DNA of 13,958 nucleotides from Temnopleurus reevesii (Eukaryota > Echinodermata > Echinoidea > Temnopleuroida > Temnopleuridae): contig BQKZ01008059.1 of NCBI GenBank assembly GCA_036244855.1, positions 8,399-22,356 on the forward strand. Reading direction: 5' to 3'. A model generated the notes under the pieces. That model was not told the origin of the DNA and ran no database searches. It worked only from the letters and a program-made list of their open reading frames with translations. The position numbers and the translations under genes were made by a program. Of this stretch, positions 1-9,318 are shown in pieces (position 1 is the first letter of the stretch; every line of letters starts with the position of its first letter).

Positions 1-61
1 ATTATTATTATCTTTACATATACCAGAAGGCTGGTCACTGCTTTGCGCAAGCGTAAAATTG

Positions 62-95
62 AAGCCGTACAATATGGCTTAATATTGTACGGCTT
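62..95. repeat. Perfect hairpin, 14-bp arms, 6-base loop
   Basis: AAGCCGTACAATAT (62-75), loop GGCTTA, ATATTGTACGGCTT (82-95). All 14 pairs match, and flanking bases do not extend it clearly. No gene lies next to it. Confidence 0.9.
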
Positions 96-1200
96 AAAAC
101 TCTCATATAGATAATAATGTTTGATATTTCTGTTTCAATGGTTAAAACATGATTGTCGCGTATATGAAAGCCATTCAAACATATACGAACACACAACTAC
201 CAAATATGTTTTCATTTCTTTTGTAATATATCTATGACTGTATGATATGCACTATCAAGGGAATTGTAAAATAGAATGATTTGATTTGATTTGATTTGAT
301 TTTTTTCACTTAGAAAACGTTGATATGTCCTCATCACAGTTTATATGGATACCCTTATGAATCATTCGAATTTTTAATGAAATAGGAAAGTACCAACAAA
401 AATTGCGCAAGAGAGGTGAGACAAATAAAGAACCTGCTGTCAATATAAATGATATATCAATAAAAGTACAAGTCCACTGTTTTTTCTCACTCCATGCACC
501 GTTCATTCACTTTCATTCTTTTAGCAAAATGCATTCCGTTATGAATATTTGCAGAATGATTCTTAACGATCAGATCACCATTTTATAAGTAAATTATCAA
601 TTCATCGTTTTTATTTATATTCTTTCATTCGTTGGGTATATGCAGGCTGTTATACATAGAGTGCACTGTAACCAACGTGACATAGCGATAAAGGAAAGTG
701 AATTAAGGGGTTAAGGTTGGAATAAACTTATGAAACAGATAATGAAAACAGAACAAACGATCTTCCGGTTTCATTTAACATATTTTAACAAACATTGTGC
801 AGTACATGACGACGTGTTAAGCATGGGTGGCTTTAATAATGTAATCATATCATTTTAGTTATTCATGTTTGATTTATAAGCTGTGATATTCAGCTCTTAA
901 TGGGTTAATTGTGACAATTACATGCATTAACCATGCAGGGAGATTTGAGTTTTCTCCCTACATTGGTGTCCCTACCAATGGGTTGTAGAGACAACATGCA
1001 CTGTATGTGTGCATTCCTGCTATTAGATTATGTTTTATCATTACAGCGAGTATTAAAAACATTTCTCTCATATTCGGTAGACGACTATGTTCTAATCAAA
1101 CGTTTGATTTAGGTGAGCATGCATAAAACATGGCAACATTACAAAATAGATATACTCGCATTTATCATTTGTTAACAAGCAAACATGAATCATTTTACTA
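96..1200. other. AT-rich DNA, no gene seen
   Basis: Short overlapping frames only. About 890-1010 contains small stems (AATTGTGACAATT, CATTGGT/ACCAATG) and may be a decayed relative of the foldback at 10592-10671. Confidence 0.4.
278..307 (+). repeat. (GATTT)n microsatellite
   Basis: Five units of GATTT ending in a T run. Confidence 0.9.
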
Positions 1201-1560
1201 AATTCAATTCAATTCAATTTATATTTATTCCATTCAAAAGTATACAAGAAATTAAACAAAAGCAATTACATATTCAAGGTAACTGTACAAATAAAATCGA
1301 ATGAGGAGACAGCTAAAAAAAACAGGGTCTTATGTGATGCTGCCACCAAAAATACATAGAATGTGAACCAAATAATATATTAACATAAAAAAAAAGTTTG
1401 TATATAAAAGTACAGATAGGAATGAAAAAGAGTGTATTCTGCATAATAAACCACACGATAAATTTACACGTTATTGTTCTTTGATCCACCGTGTTTACAA
1501 CATCTTTATAATAGGAAGTAGAAGGCTTGATGCAGGGAGTTGGCAAGGGTCATGCAGAAC
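1201..1560 (-). mobile_element. Probable non-LTR retroelement 3' end with (TTGAA)n tail
   Basis: On the minus strand a 3'-UTR-like sequence ends CTTTTGAATGGAATAAATAT followed by AATTGAATTGAATTGAATT (1220-1201). AATAAA a few bases before a short repeat tail is typical of CR1-type and related LINE ends in invertebrates. Upstream is a 77-codon frame (1546-1313) without RT motifs. The left part of the element is not identified. Confidence 0.5.
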
Positions 1561-2279
1561 CCCCAAATCTTATAGACTACAATTTATCCCCATTTTAACA
1601 AATGGTATTGGGTGTGAGATCAATCGATATAATGCACGCAAATTCTAAAAACATGATATGAACGTGAGAAAATGCCACATGAATCGTATGACTCATATGC
1701 AAGGCGTGGTCTGTTCATGAATTGATGGGGAATTAATTTTTAGCGAGCAATACAACATTTGCTTGGAGACCGCTAGAAGCCATAATTTACTCTGTTCCAT
1801 TTTTCTTATATATTAGCTGATGAGGGTGTAGCCTATCTGACCGAGAAACCATAGAATATTTCGAACAATAAAAATTATTCTCCATTTGTTCATATGACCA
1901 TAGATCTCTATGAATATGACGCGCGTGTTGCGTTCTGACAATTATATATCACTATGCAAGTACGCCAAGATTCATACGTACATTCAGGTACTTTTAGTCA
2001 TTTATAAAGCTTATCCGGTGGTTCTGCTATATCGCCGTTTAACATGTTTAATGCATAAGCATTACTTCCGCTTTCATTTAACAGATTTTTTTCCTTACGT
2101 TGAAAGGGAAAAAACATGGAGTCTTGAGATTACCAGTGCAGTAAACGTTATGTGCGGCTTTCATGTTACAGACGTACATGAGGAAATATCATATTACTTC
2201 TGTACGTTGTCATGGTGGTGCGGTGATTCGAAGCCTGAACTTTGAATTTTGTATTCGTGTGAAGTGAGCTGTATTTCAG
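1561..2279. other. AT-rich DNA, no assignable gene
   Basis: A plus-strand 111-codon frame (1910-2245) starts at an ATG but shows no domain, signal or splice context, and I treat it as chance. Short inverted arms around TTCGAAGCCTGAA/TTCAGGCTTCGA bridge into the next feature. Confidence 0.4.
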
Positions 2280-2359
2280 GCTTCGATTTCGGTCCCCATG
2301 TGGTTACCGCACTGTTTATAGCCTGGAGCAGCACATATTGGCTGTATGATCACCGCAAA
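2280..2359 (+). CDS. Orphan candidate exon, plus strand
   Basis: An 80-base stretch between acceptor TGTATTTCAG| and donor AAA|GTAAGT. After two bases one frame is open for 26 residues, beginning FDFGPHVVTALFIAW and ending YWLYDHRK, with a membrane-like hydrophobic centre. The other two frames are closed. I do not recognise it, and no partner exon was found. The acceptor region (TTCAGGCTTCGA) is also present as an inverted copy at about 2228-2239. Confidence 0.2.
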
Positions 2360-2954
2360 GTAAGTTATTTTCATTGCATTTATTCTTATTAATAAAAGGC
2401 GGGAGAGATCGGAGGTACCTCCACGTCCACTACTTGGGGCTTGATTACGCGCTTCCTATACCAATCCTCATTCGCTGGAAAGGGTTTAATGAAAACCATC
2501 ATGTAGAATTAAAATAGGTATTTGTTACTCGAGGAGGGCTGTTTGAAACGTCTTGATGTAATGTTAGGCGCGCAGGTATTCAAGGGGGTAAAGCAAACTG
2601 TGATTCCGAAATAGCAATAGAAAGAGAGTTACTGAGAGGAATATTGAGAAAGAACCGGGGATTAAAAAGAAAGAGAGAGAAAAGAAATGGGGAAAATGTA
2701 ATACAGCTTCACCGTAACAGTCAACTATGTATTCATTATTAGAGGTGCCAACCGTTTCGGAACCTTGCATGAGGTGTAATTTCATATGAATATATGCGCG
2801 TTTACCTATTGATGCACATTTTCACCTCTGTACAATGATTGTTCTCGACAACCCTATAAAAGCTTGCCCGAGGCTTACCTGACATAGAAACAAGTAATGT
2901 ATGCAAACTGGATTCCAAGTATTGTTATTGTTATCAACAGGTTTAACCCTAACT
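2360..2954. other. Non-coding stretch
   Basis: Contains a perfect 12-base palindrome (GGAGGTACCTCC, 2411-2422) and a purine-rich stretch at about 2610-2700 (AAGAAAGAGAGAGAAAAG). No frame with supporting signals. Confidence 0.4.
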
Positions 2955-3668
2955 AGGCCGGGGGCCTCGGAACCCCCCCCCCCCCCCCGACGGATTTCGC
3001 GATCGTTTCGCCACACGAAAATTTCTGATCACGTGGCTCATTGAATTTTTTCTTTGAGTTTCCTGCAACTTTGACCGTTTTCACGGTAATCAGACCTACC
3101 GTTACGACGTTATGTAACATTTTATACACGCATGTCAGCCTCAAAACTGCTCCAAAACGTGATTTTGTGTACAAAGTCAATGCAAATTGTATTTTTTCAA
3201 TTAATTCACGTTGAAATTCATATTTTTGTTTTCAATGGCTGAAGTCAATTCATTTTAGCATAATTATGCTTGAAAAAATATTTGCAATAAATTTTGCACA
3301 AAAAATGATAGAAAACACAAGGTCGAAAAAACAATTAAATACATAAGAAATGAAAAAACAATAAAAAACATATTAATAAATTAAATTTTTCAGTGCAATT
3401 TCTTATGTGGTATTGTTAGATATCATACCAGGAATACCTATACCAAAAATTAGCTTTCTGTCACCAGTATTTTGTGATTTAGATCACATAATGTCTTTTT
3501 ATGCATAGATTAGCATAATTATTTAATTAAAAATAAAAAGTGTATATTTTCGAAAATCTGATGATGCAAATGTGTAGCTTACATGATACTCTACTCACGT
3601 GCAATTTTTCGCGGCGATAGCGCGATCGACGGCCGAGAACAGAAGGGGGGCCTGGGAGCCCCCCCNTG
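2955..3668. mobile_element. Non-autonomous transposon with C/G-tract terminal inverted repeats
   Basis: The left end (GGCCGGGGGCCTCGG, C16, then TTCGCGATCG...TCGCCACACGAAAA...CACGTG) is matched imperfectly by the right end read on the minus strand (GGGGGGGCTCCCAGGCCCCC...TCGATCGCG...TCGCCGCGAAAAATTGCACGTG). The arms are about 75 bp around a roughly 550-bp very AT-rich interior with no long frame. The single N of the window (3666) sits in the right C tract. The exact ends and any target duplication cannot be fixed. Confidence 0.55.
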
Positions 3669-3811
3669 GTTCATTGCAAACAGGAGAAACATTTTAGTGG
3701 TGCGCACAGGGTCAATCGGAGATTCGACGCAAAAGCGAATTCTGTTACTCAGAAAACATTTATGGTATTTACGGAGGAACTCGAAAAGAAACTGATAATG
3801 TTAAAACCCCA

Positions 3812-4068
3812 GTCACATAGAAGCCCCGATGTAACCCGATGCAACACGATTCTTTGTTCAGGGGCCCGTAGTCGTATTGAAGCGTGTTGAGTCGGAGCTT
3901 CATGCGACTGCTCCCGATTCAACACGACTCTTAATTTGTCCACTTAAATCTTGATTAGCGTGATTACCATACAAAGAGAGATTTAAAACTCAGATCGCAG
4001 ACTCTCAACCAGACAAAGAATCGTGTTGAATCGCGTTGAATCGTGTTTAATTGGGGCTTCTATGTGAT
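3812..4068. mobile_element. Foldback MITE, family A, long copy
   Basis: GTCACATAGAAGCCCC (3812-3827) pairs with GGGGCTTCTATGTGAT (4053-4068). Inside, CAACACGATTCTTTGTTC pairs with the minus-strand form of CAAAGAATCGTGTTGAATC. A further internal stem is GTCGTATTGAAGC/GCTTCATGCGAC at about 3871-3907. It is twice the length of the other two copies, so they may be internal deletion forms or it may be compound. Confidence 0.75.
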
Positions 4069-4374
4069 TAGAGCATTCGGGAAAAATGTCGCAATAGCCA
4101 TGCAGCTGATATTTCTCATCGGTACTTCTTTTCTCATTGCCAGAAGATGAATGCGTATTTTCCATATACCAGCATGTCCGTTGGTCCAAAAATGCAAAAC
4201 CATTTATCGGTCCGAACATTTGGTATTTTGTCAGGAATTGTTTGTCAAAGATTCTTTTTTTCAAAGATTCAATAATCCGGGAAAAAAATAAGAGAGAGAG
4301 TTCATTATTCCGGAATGTTAATGGACTTATTGTTCAGAAAACAGCCTAAATTTCAGTCCAGTCATGATGACCAG

Positions 4375-4510
4375 TGCTGCTGTTGCTGCTGCTGCTGCTG
4401 ATGATGATGATGACGATGATGATGATGAGGATGATGATGAGGATGATGATGAGGAGGATGATGATGATGATGATGATGATGATTATAATGATGATGATGA
4501 TAATGATGTA
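4375..4510 (+). repeat. Compound CTG then GAT/GAG trinucleotide microsatellite
   Basis: TGCTGC/TGTTGC units lead into long GATGAT runs interrupted by GAC, GAGG and TAAT. On the minus strand it gives a spurious poly-isoleucine frame. Confidence 0.95.
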
Positions 4511-5278
4511 ATGTGCCTTCATATATAAGTTATAGAGGTTTTGAATTGCTGAAAGTAAAGAATGGAGAGAAGTTACTTTGGACATCAGGGGAAAACACCA
4601 AACATACTTTAGTCGCTCATTGTCAAGTGAGCTTTTCAGAATAAAAAAATAAAATGTTATGCAGTATGTTTCACAATCGTTGTGCATTACTTGACATTGG
4701 TATTTTTTCCAATGAACTTGTATCGAGGAGAAAATGAATACTGTTACTCGCTCAAAATGACTGCAGGGCTTTAGTTATCTGATCGGTTATCTTAATTTGA
4801 AGTTGACCCCCTCCTCCCCCACCGCCAACATTTCCCTCCCTCCCTCCCCTCTTTTACCCCGTCTCTCCCCTCCCTCTCGCTCTCTCTGTTACCCGAAATT
4901 CTGGGTGTTACTACGAAGTTGTAAATCAACTGCAGATCAGTTGCAATTTGAAACACACCCTTTTATTGGCGCAAATTTTGTACTTATCTCAAAACGCTCA
5001 CGAAACAACGAATTTGATTGGGGCATTCCAATTAACTGCAACTTGCGATCTACCGCATATCCAGAGCAGCACCAAATAAAGGATAAGCAGATTTCAAGTA
5101 AGGCAATCGTATCGGAATATATTTGCATGTCACAATTGTCAGAGAGAATGTCTAACAATTCTTTGACCAGTAAGAGATACAATATTCATTATACATGTAC
5201 ATTTCATATAATTATCATCTGTTCAGAGCAAGAAAGGCGTTATCACTGTAATACTGTAATCACACTGTATCACTGTTA
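4511..5278. other. Non-coding stretch with a polypyrimidine tract
   Basis: 4806-4893 is almost pure pyrimidine on the plus strand (CTCC/CCCT runs), a low-complexity tract. A plus-strand frame without ATG start is open from 4797 to 5327 (176 codons), and a minus-strand frame overlaps it (5182-4937). The first begins in the low-complexity tract and ends in a MITE arm. Neither shows a known domain. TACATGTA occurs at 5192. Confidence 0.45.
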
Positions 5279-5393
5279 TCACATGGGACCCCGGAAGCAA
5301 CACGATTCATCCCGTTTCTTTGTTTAGTTCACAGTTAGCTGCCTGTGAACAAAGAGTCATTTTGAGTCGCGTTGCTTCCTGGGCCCTATGTGA
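5279..5393. mobile_element. Foldback MITE, family A, 115-bp copy
   Basis: TCACATGGGACCCCGGAAGC pairs with GCTTCCTGGGCCCTATGTGA across almost the whole element, with an inner GTTCACAG/CTGTGAAC stem. It shares GGAAGCAACACGATTCA arms with the copies at 3812-4068 and 6822-6961. The outermost bases seen in the 6822 copy are recognisable on the right side only. Confidence 0.8.
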
Positions 5394-5411
5394 ACAGGGC
5401 ACAAGACTGTG

Positions 5412-5474
5412 AATAAAGCTAAGGCCATTAGACCCCCCCCCCCCCCCAAAAAAAAAAAAAAAAAAAAAAAAAAA
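5412..5474 (+). repeat. AATAAA, then C15 directly joined to A27
   Basis: AATAAA at 5412-5417 is followed 15 bases later by 15 C (5433-5447) and immediately by 27 A (5448-5474). The order hexamer, short spacer, poly(A) resembles the 3' end of a retroposed transcript. The C run is unusual, and both runs are prone to slippage, so the lengths are unreliable. Confidence 0.5.
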
Positions 5475-5970
5475 TGTTTGGATGCCAAAGGAAGACTTTT
5501 CTGAATAATTGCGTCCGCAAGTGAATTTTTTCCCTTCATTCATTAATTAGTTTGTTTTTTAACATATGGCATTTCACAGGATCTGTTGGTCTTTGGCATC
5601 TGAACAATTTTTTAAGGGGGAGGGGGATGCGGAGGATAAATGAAGTAATAAGTACATATTTTTTTCCATATTGGCTGCTGTTTACAGCAATTTATTACAA
5701 AAACCAAAAAATATCACAAATCCACAGACAAAAACATAATTGATTGAATCAAACTTTTTCGTAATAACGTAAATCAATATCGATGAGAATTTATCTGTGC
5801 AATATACAAGACAATTAGTTTTGATTCAAGTCTGTGCTGTTTTGAAAGAAACACAAAATGAACATAACATGAAGAAATTCACAAACATCAATATGGAAAC
5901 GTGTGTCGTGAGTTACAAAGTGCAGATGAAAATAGTTATTTGAAACTCAATAATTAGAATTTCATTAATC
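5475..5970. other. AT-rich DNA, no gene seen
   Basis: No frame with supporting signals. A short G-rich run (GGGGGAGGGGGATGCGGAGG) lies at about 5616-5635. Confidence 0.4.
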
Positions 5971-5972
5971 TA

Positions 5973-6459
5973 CAGTCTATTGCAAAAGTTTAAGATCACC
6001 AGCAAATTTTGCACTTGCCTCTATACATTCCTATCTTTACTCAAAGGGGGTTTACTCACTAATGTGTGCAAGTTGGTCCTTAATTTTCTGCTCAAATGAT
6101 TTTAAGTAATGTTCCTGTTAATATCAGTTTCCTTGTATTAAAGAGACGTGCATCAATTTTCAGAAAGATCTTGCATGATCTCTCTCTCACAATGATTTGA
6201 TCCTTGACATTTCTTTAATTACATGCCTGATGGAATGGGGATCATTGTATGAGATCTTGCAAAATCTTTCAAAGAGATCAAACTAATGTGTCTTTTCCAG
6301 GGTTTCATCGATAGTCTGAGCACGACAACTTGCTGTTTAAGCAGTGAATTGGGGCAAATGTCACTGATAGATGTCAGTAAACATCTTCTGACTCCACCAA
6401 TGAATGTGTACAGGTTAATACAAATATGAAAAGTGGTCTTACACTTTTGCAAATGACTG
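5973..6459. mobile_element. Tc1-like non-autonomous element, 487 bp
   Basis: The ends CAGTCTATTGCAAAAGTTTA and, on the minus strand, CAGTCATTTGCAAAAGTGTA match at 23 of 28 positions (taken over 28 bases) and are flanked by TA (5971-5972 and 6460-6461). These are typical Tc1-type ends. The interior is too short for a roughly 340-residue transposase, and I see no DDE motif in any frame. A second, internal inverted repeat sits at 6163-6202 and 6239-6270. Confidence 0.75.
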
Positions 6460-6512
6460 TATATGTATATGGTCAAATTAACCCTATGCACTCTCTTAAA
6501 AATGTTGGTTAA

Positions 6513-6605
6513 AAAACCTTTAGGTTGGTTATAATAGGAACCACCCAATTGTTGGGTTCAAATGAGGGTCGGAAGGTTCCAATTTTAAGCAACCTAAAAG
6601 GTTTT
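6513..6605. repeat. Foldback element with about 30-bp arms
   Basis: AAAACCTTTAGGTTGG...GGAACC (6513-6542) pairs with GGTTCC...GCAACCTAAAAGGTTTT (6575-6605), with one indel and about three mismatches. Nested inside is ACCCAATTGTTGGGT. No coding content. It starts about 50 bases from the Tc1-like element. Confidence 0.65.
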
Positions 6606-6821
6606 CCGAGTTTCTGGTTACAAGTTGAAATACTTTGCCATAAATTGATATTATTCTCCGAAACTTAATTGTAAAGTCAACCCTAATACTAACATGGTCT
6701 CAATATACAAAGGGGTAGACGAGAAAGATAACAAAAATAACCATAAACTGCGTTCTGGGTGATGTTGCATAAAGATTGAAATTATAACAACATTGCCATA
6801 AATGCTAAGTCCACCGGAATC

Positions 6822-6961
6822 CGTAAAGCCCCGGTCATATAGGGCCCTGGAATCAACACGATTCACCCCAAATTGTTGTTCTGAGGCAGTTAACTGTGAA
6901 TTAACAAAGAGTTGGAGGTGAATCGTGTTGCTTCCAAGGTCCTATGTGACCGAGGCTTACG
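6822..6961. mobile_element. Foldback MITE, family A, 140-bp copy
   Basis: A long near-palindrome. The left end CGTAAAGCCCCGGTCATATA pairs with the right end read on the minus strand, CGTAAGCCTCGGTCACATAG. Both continue into GG(C)CC..GGAA.CAACACGATTCA arms, with CAGTTAACTG near the centre. The flanks suggest a three-base duplication (TAA/TAC), but this is uncertain. Read on the opposite strand, the copy at 5279-5393 has the same centre (GGCAGCTAACTGTGAA). Confidence 0.8.
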
Positions 6962-7439
6962 CTAATTCGCTGTTGCGCATCCTTGTCATGGTAGTTACCA
7001 TTAATGGCAAAGTTGTCATACTTGTTTTATGCAACAGTCCTGTGGTTGGTGTATAATGAAGAAAAAAATCATTGCCATTCAGATAATACTTCTCATTGAG
7101 TCATGCCCTCAGATAGAATAGAAAGCTGTTGTTCCCGAAGATATTGACTAGGCAGGCTTTCGCAAACCCCGAGTTGCCAATTGTTACAAAATATACATGT
7201 ATACAACATACAAAATATGAAATTAGATGGTAAATGGCTAACGGCTGAACCAAATGCATTTTTGATATACAAAACAAGAGACCACAACCTTTATGCTCCA
7301 TCATTACGGCAAGTAATGAATATTAAATTTACAAGAGAACACGTCCATAAATGTTTGTATAATTCTGGTATATCTGATGGAAATCATTCTCCTTTTTTAT
7401 AGCATTGACAAAAGAATAGTTAACATACAGTGAAAAATT
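6962..7439. other. Non-coding stretch, no assignable gene
   Basis: Overlapping minus-strand frames of 64 and 67 codons (7304-7093) are open, one ending in SLPSQYLREQQLSILSEG. They have no splice support or recognisable domain. TACATGTA occurs at 7194. Confidence 0.4.
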
Positions 7440-7620
7440 GGTATAAAGAGATCTCATGACAGAATTATTTTCTATAAAGAGGTAAAAATCTAGTCCAAGG
7501 TCTTTATGACTTGTTTTCATAACCTTGTTATATTAAACAAGATTACTTCTGTATAACAAGGTGTTTTTAATGGTCCCAAGAACCTTGTTATACTGAATTT
7601 TCATAATGCCGAAATCTTTC
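7440..7620. mobile_element. Diverged relative of the mariner-like MITE
   Basis: Shares TATAAAGAGGTAA, TATAACAAGGTGT, TGGTCCCAA and ACCTTGTTATA in similar spacing with the 175-bp element at 10685-10859. No intact CAGT ends or TA duplication can be paired, so it is an old or rearranged copy with approximate limits. Confidence 0.5.
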
Positions 7621-7639
7621 TATAAAAGGTCTCAAATTT

Positions 7640-8846
7640 ATAAGTTGATACAATAATGTTAGTAATATTCTTGATCAACCTCTCTGCATATCTATTTTGG
7701 GACATTTTTTTCCAAATTTTGACATGACGGAATCTGTGATATCACTGTGAGCAGAAGGGACAAAGGAATTGAACAAAATAAAATTACATTAAAGACTTCA
7801 CATTAGCGAGGGCACAATCAAAATTTCATTCCTTCTTATACTTCCAAGAAATATCAAACTGATGTCGTACCTGTTCACTGAATGAACAGGGAAGCTAATT
7901 TCTTTTGTATGCCAAAGCTATTGCGAAGGCATACATGACAGTTGTTCACTTTGTCTAATTCCTTTGTAACAGATTCAGCTATAATACTCTCCCAAAGAAT
8001 CACTGTGCAATGTAGCATAGATAAATGATAATTTGTTTTCATCCATGCTGTAATCATGAACCCCAAAGAAGTAATTCTTAACAAAAGTATCAGTGACAAA
8101 GATCTGCCACTACTGCACACAATCTGGAGTCTTCTTATTGAAAGAAACCGTCATGGCAACAAACGCACAAAAATAAATTCAATACAGGTAGAAATAAACA
8201 ATTGGTTCCATTTTATCATCGATCACTTTCCTATAGGTTACATGCTGAGAAAAACATTTTGGCAAAGATAAATTAGATCATGTGTGAAAAATGATTTGTG
8301 ATATCCGACTCCATACACATGTAATAATATCAATTCTACCCGTTATAGAGTCTACAACTATTAACATTATCCTAATCTAAAGTTACTAGTCCGTCTAGGA
8401 TATTTACATTCTTGTAAAATAGCTCAAAGCAACTGCTATTGAATGGTATATACATGTACATCAATTGTCCTTTTTCAGTTGCTTCATAAGAAAGAGAATT
8501 TAAATCATCTCCTTCCAAGCTGTACAATGTGTGTCATAAAAAAAGAGAGAAATAAAAGGGAAAGATATAAGGAATTTACACGAGGCTTGACAAAGTGGTA
8601 GATATGTTGAACATTATAAAAGAATTACACAAATGACAAATACATTGACATCTAGATTAAGTGACAAATATCAGCTATTCGCAGAGTATGGAATGGCAAA
8701 CTCTATCCACATGATAGAGTAAGCAAATTATCTTTTTTGAAGTCAGGATGGTACATGTATCTCTCTCGACTACTCTTTCGAATTCTGATAAAATTCTGCT
8801 TTTTAGGAAAAGTTGAGCAGTACCTTCACATTATTTTTCTGATGAC
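7640..8846. other. Non-coding stretch, no assignable gene
   Basis: AT-rich, with short A-rich and GA-rich runs (8537-8570) and a short hairpin at 7909-7934 (TATGCCAAAGC, GCGAAGGCATA). The minus strand of about 8105-7985 has an open frame containing FVTDTFVKNYFFGVHDYSM, following a possible acceptor (TTGTGTGCAG). I do not recognise it. Two TACATGTA palindromes lie at 8451 and 8752. Confidence 0.4.
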
Positions 8847-8849
8847 TAA

Positions 8850-9036
8850 GGGGGTGTTGTTAAAAAGTTTCAAATTATTGCAAGTTGCATTTGATATGAA
8901 CGCATCAATCAATCCCATTGTTTCATTCACGTCTTGTTAAATGAGCAAATCATGCACAAATAAAAATGAGTGTTTCAATTTGCAACTGATTTGCATTGGG
9001 TTTGGCAATAAATTGCAACTATGTAGCAACACCCCC
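8850..9036. mobile_element. PIF/Harbinger-like MITE, 187 bp, TAA target duplication
   Basis: Ends GGGGGTGTTGTTAAAAAGTT and, on the minus strand, GGGGGTGTTGCTACATAGTT. The inverted repeats run about 32 bp with 27 matches. TAA flanks both sides (8847-8849 and 9037-9039). G-rich ends with a three-base TAA/TTA duplication are characteristic of the PIF/Harbinger group. The interior repeats TTGCAA/TTGCAT words and encodes nothing. Confidence 0.65.
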
Positions 9037-9155
9037 TAAGAGTAATACCGATTTGGCTTTAAAAGATGAAATATTCCATAAATGCAAATAGCTTTCAGAC
9101 AAAAATACAATAATTCTCAAGTGATAACAAAATACTAAGAGAAGTGCAAACATAC

Positions 9156-9221
9156 TGGATGGAAATTACGCATGGAGTTGAAATCTGGTCCAATGATTAT
9201 GTCCTCACTAGAATCTGCCAT
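9156..9221 (-). CDS. Orphan candidate first exon
   Basis: ATG in a strong context (GAAGCCATGG) opens 22 codons starting MADSSEDIIIGPDF, acidic at the N-terminus. It is followed in phase 0 by a good donor (CCA|GTATGT). The same frame is also open for about 13 codons upstream of this ATG. I do not recognise the protein and found no convincing partner exon downstream. Open purine-rich frames near 8800-8720 and 8105-7985 on the same strand were considered. Confidence 0.2.
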
Positions 9222-9318
9222 GGCTTCATATATACGTGAAATACAATTGTCTTGCCCAGTGGATTATCAATGGTAGAGGTATTTAGTGTACACGATTGGT
9301 TATGCACTGTTTTGTTCT

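Noticed and set aside
1910..2245. 111-codon plus-strand frame
   Set aside because: No recognisable motif, signal sequence, splice context or partner exon; length is within chance for AT-rich DNA with an accidental stop gap.
4346..4687. 113-codon minus-strand frame rich in isoleucine
   Set aside because: Made by the GAT/CTG microsatellite, so it is low-complexity translation only.
4797..5327. 176-codon plus-strand frame, the longest in the window
   Set aside because: No ATG start, begins in a low-complexity polypyrimidine tract, ends inside a MITE arm, overlaps an open minus-strand frame and shows no domain.
5307..5543. Two overlapping minus-strand frames with poly-Phe and poly-Gly
   Set aside because: Produced by the A27 and C15 homopolymers.
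6219..6548. 109-codon minus-strand frame as possible transposase remnant
   Set aside because: It crosses the end of the Tc1-like element and lacks helix-turn-helix or DDE residues.
6543..6567. Pol III B-box-like GGGTTCAAATG suggesting a tRNA or SINE promoter
   Set aside because: It lies inside the loop of a foldback element, with no A box or cloverleaf.
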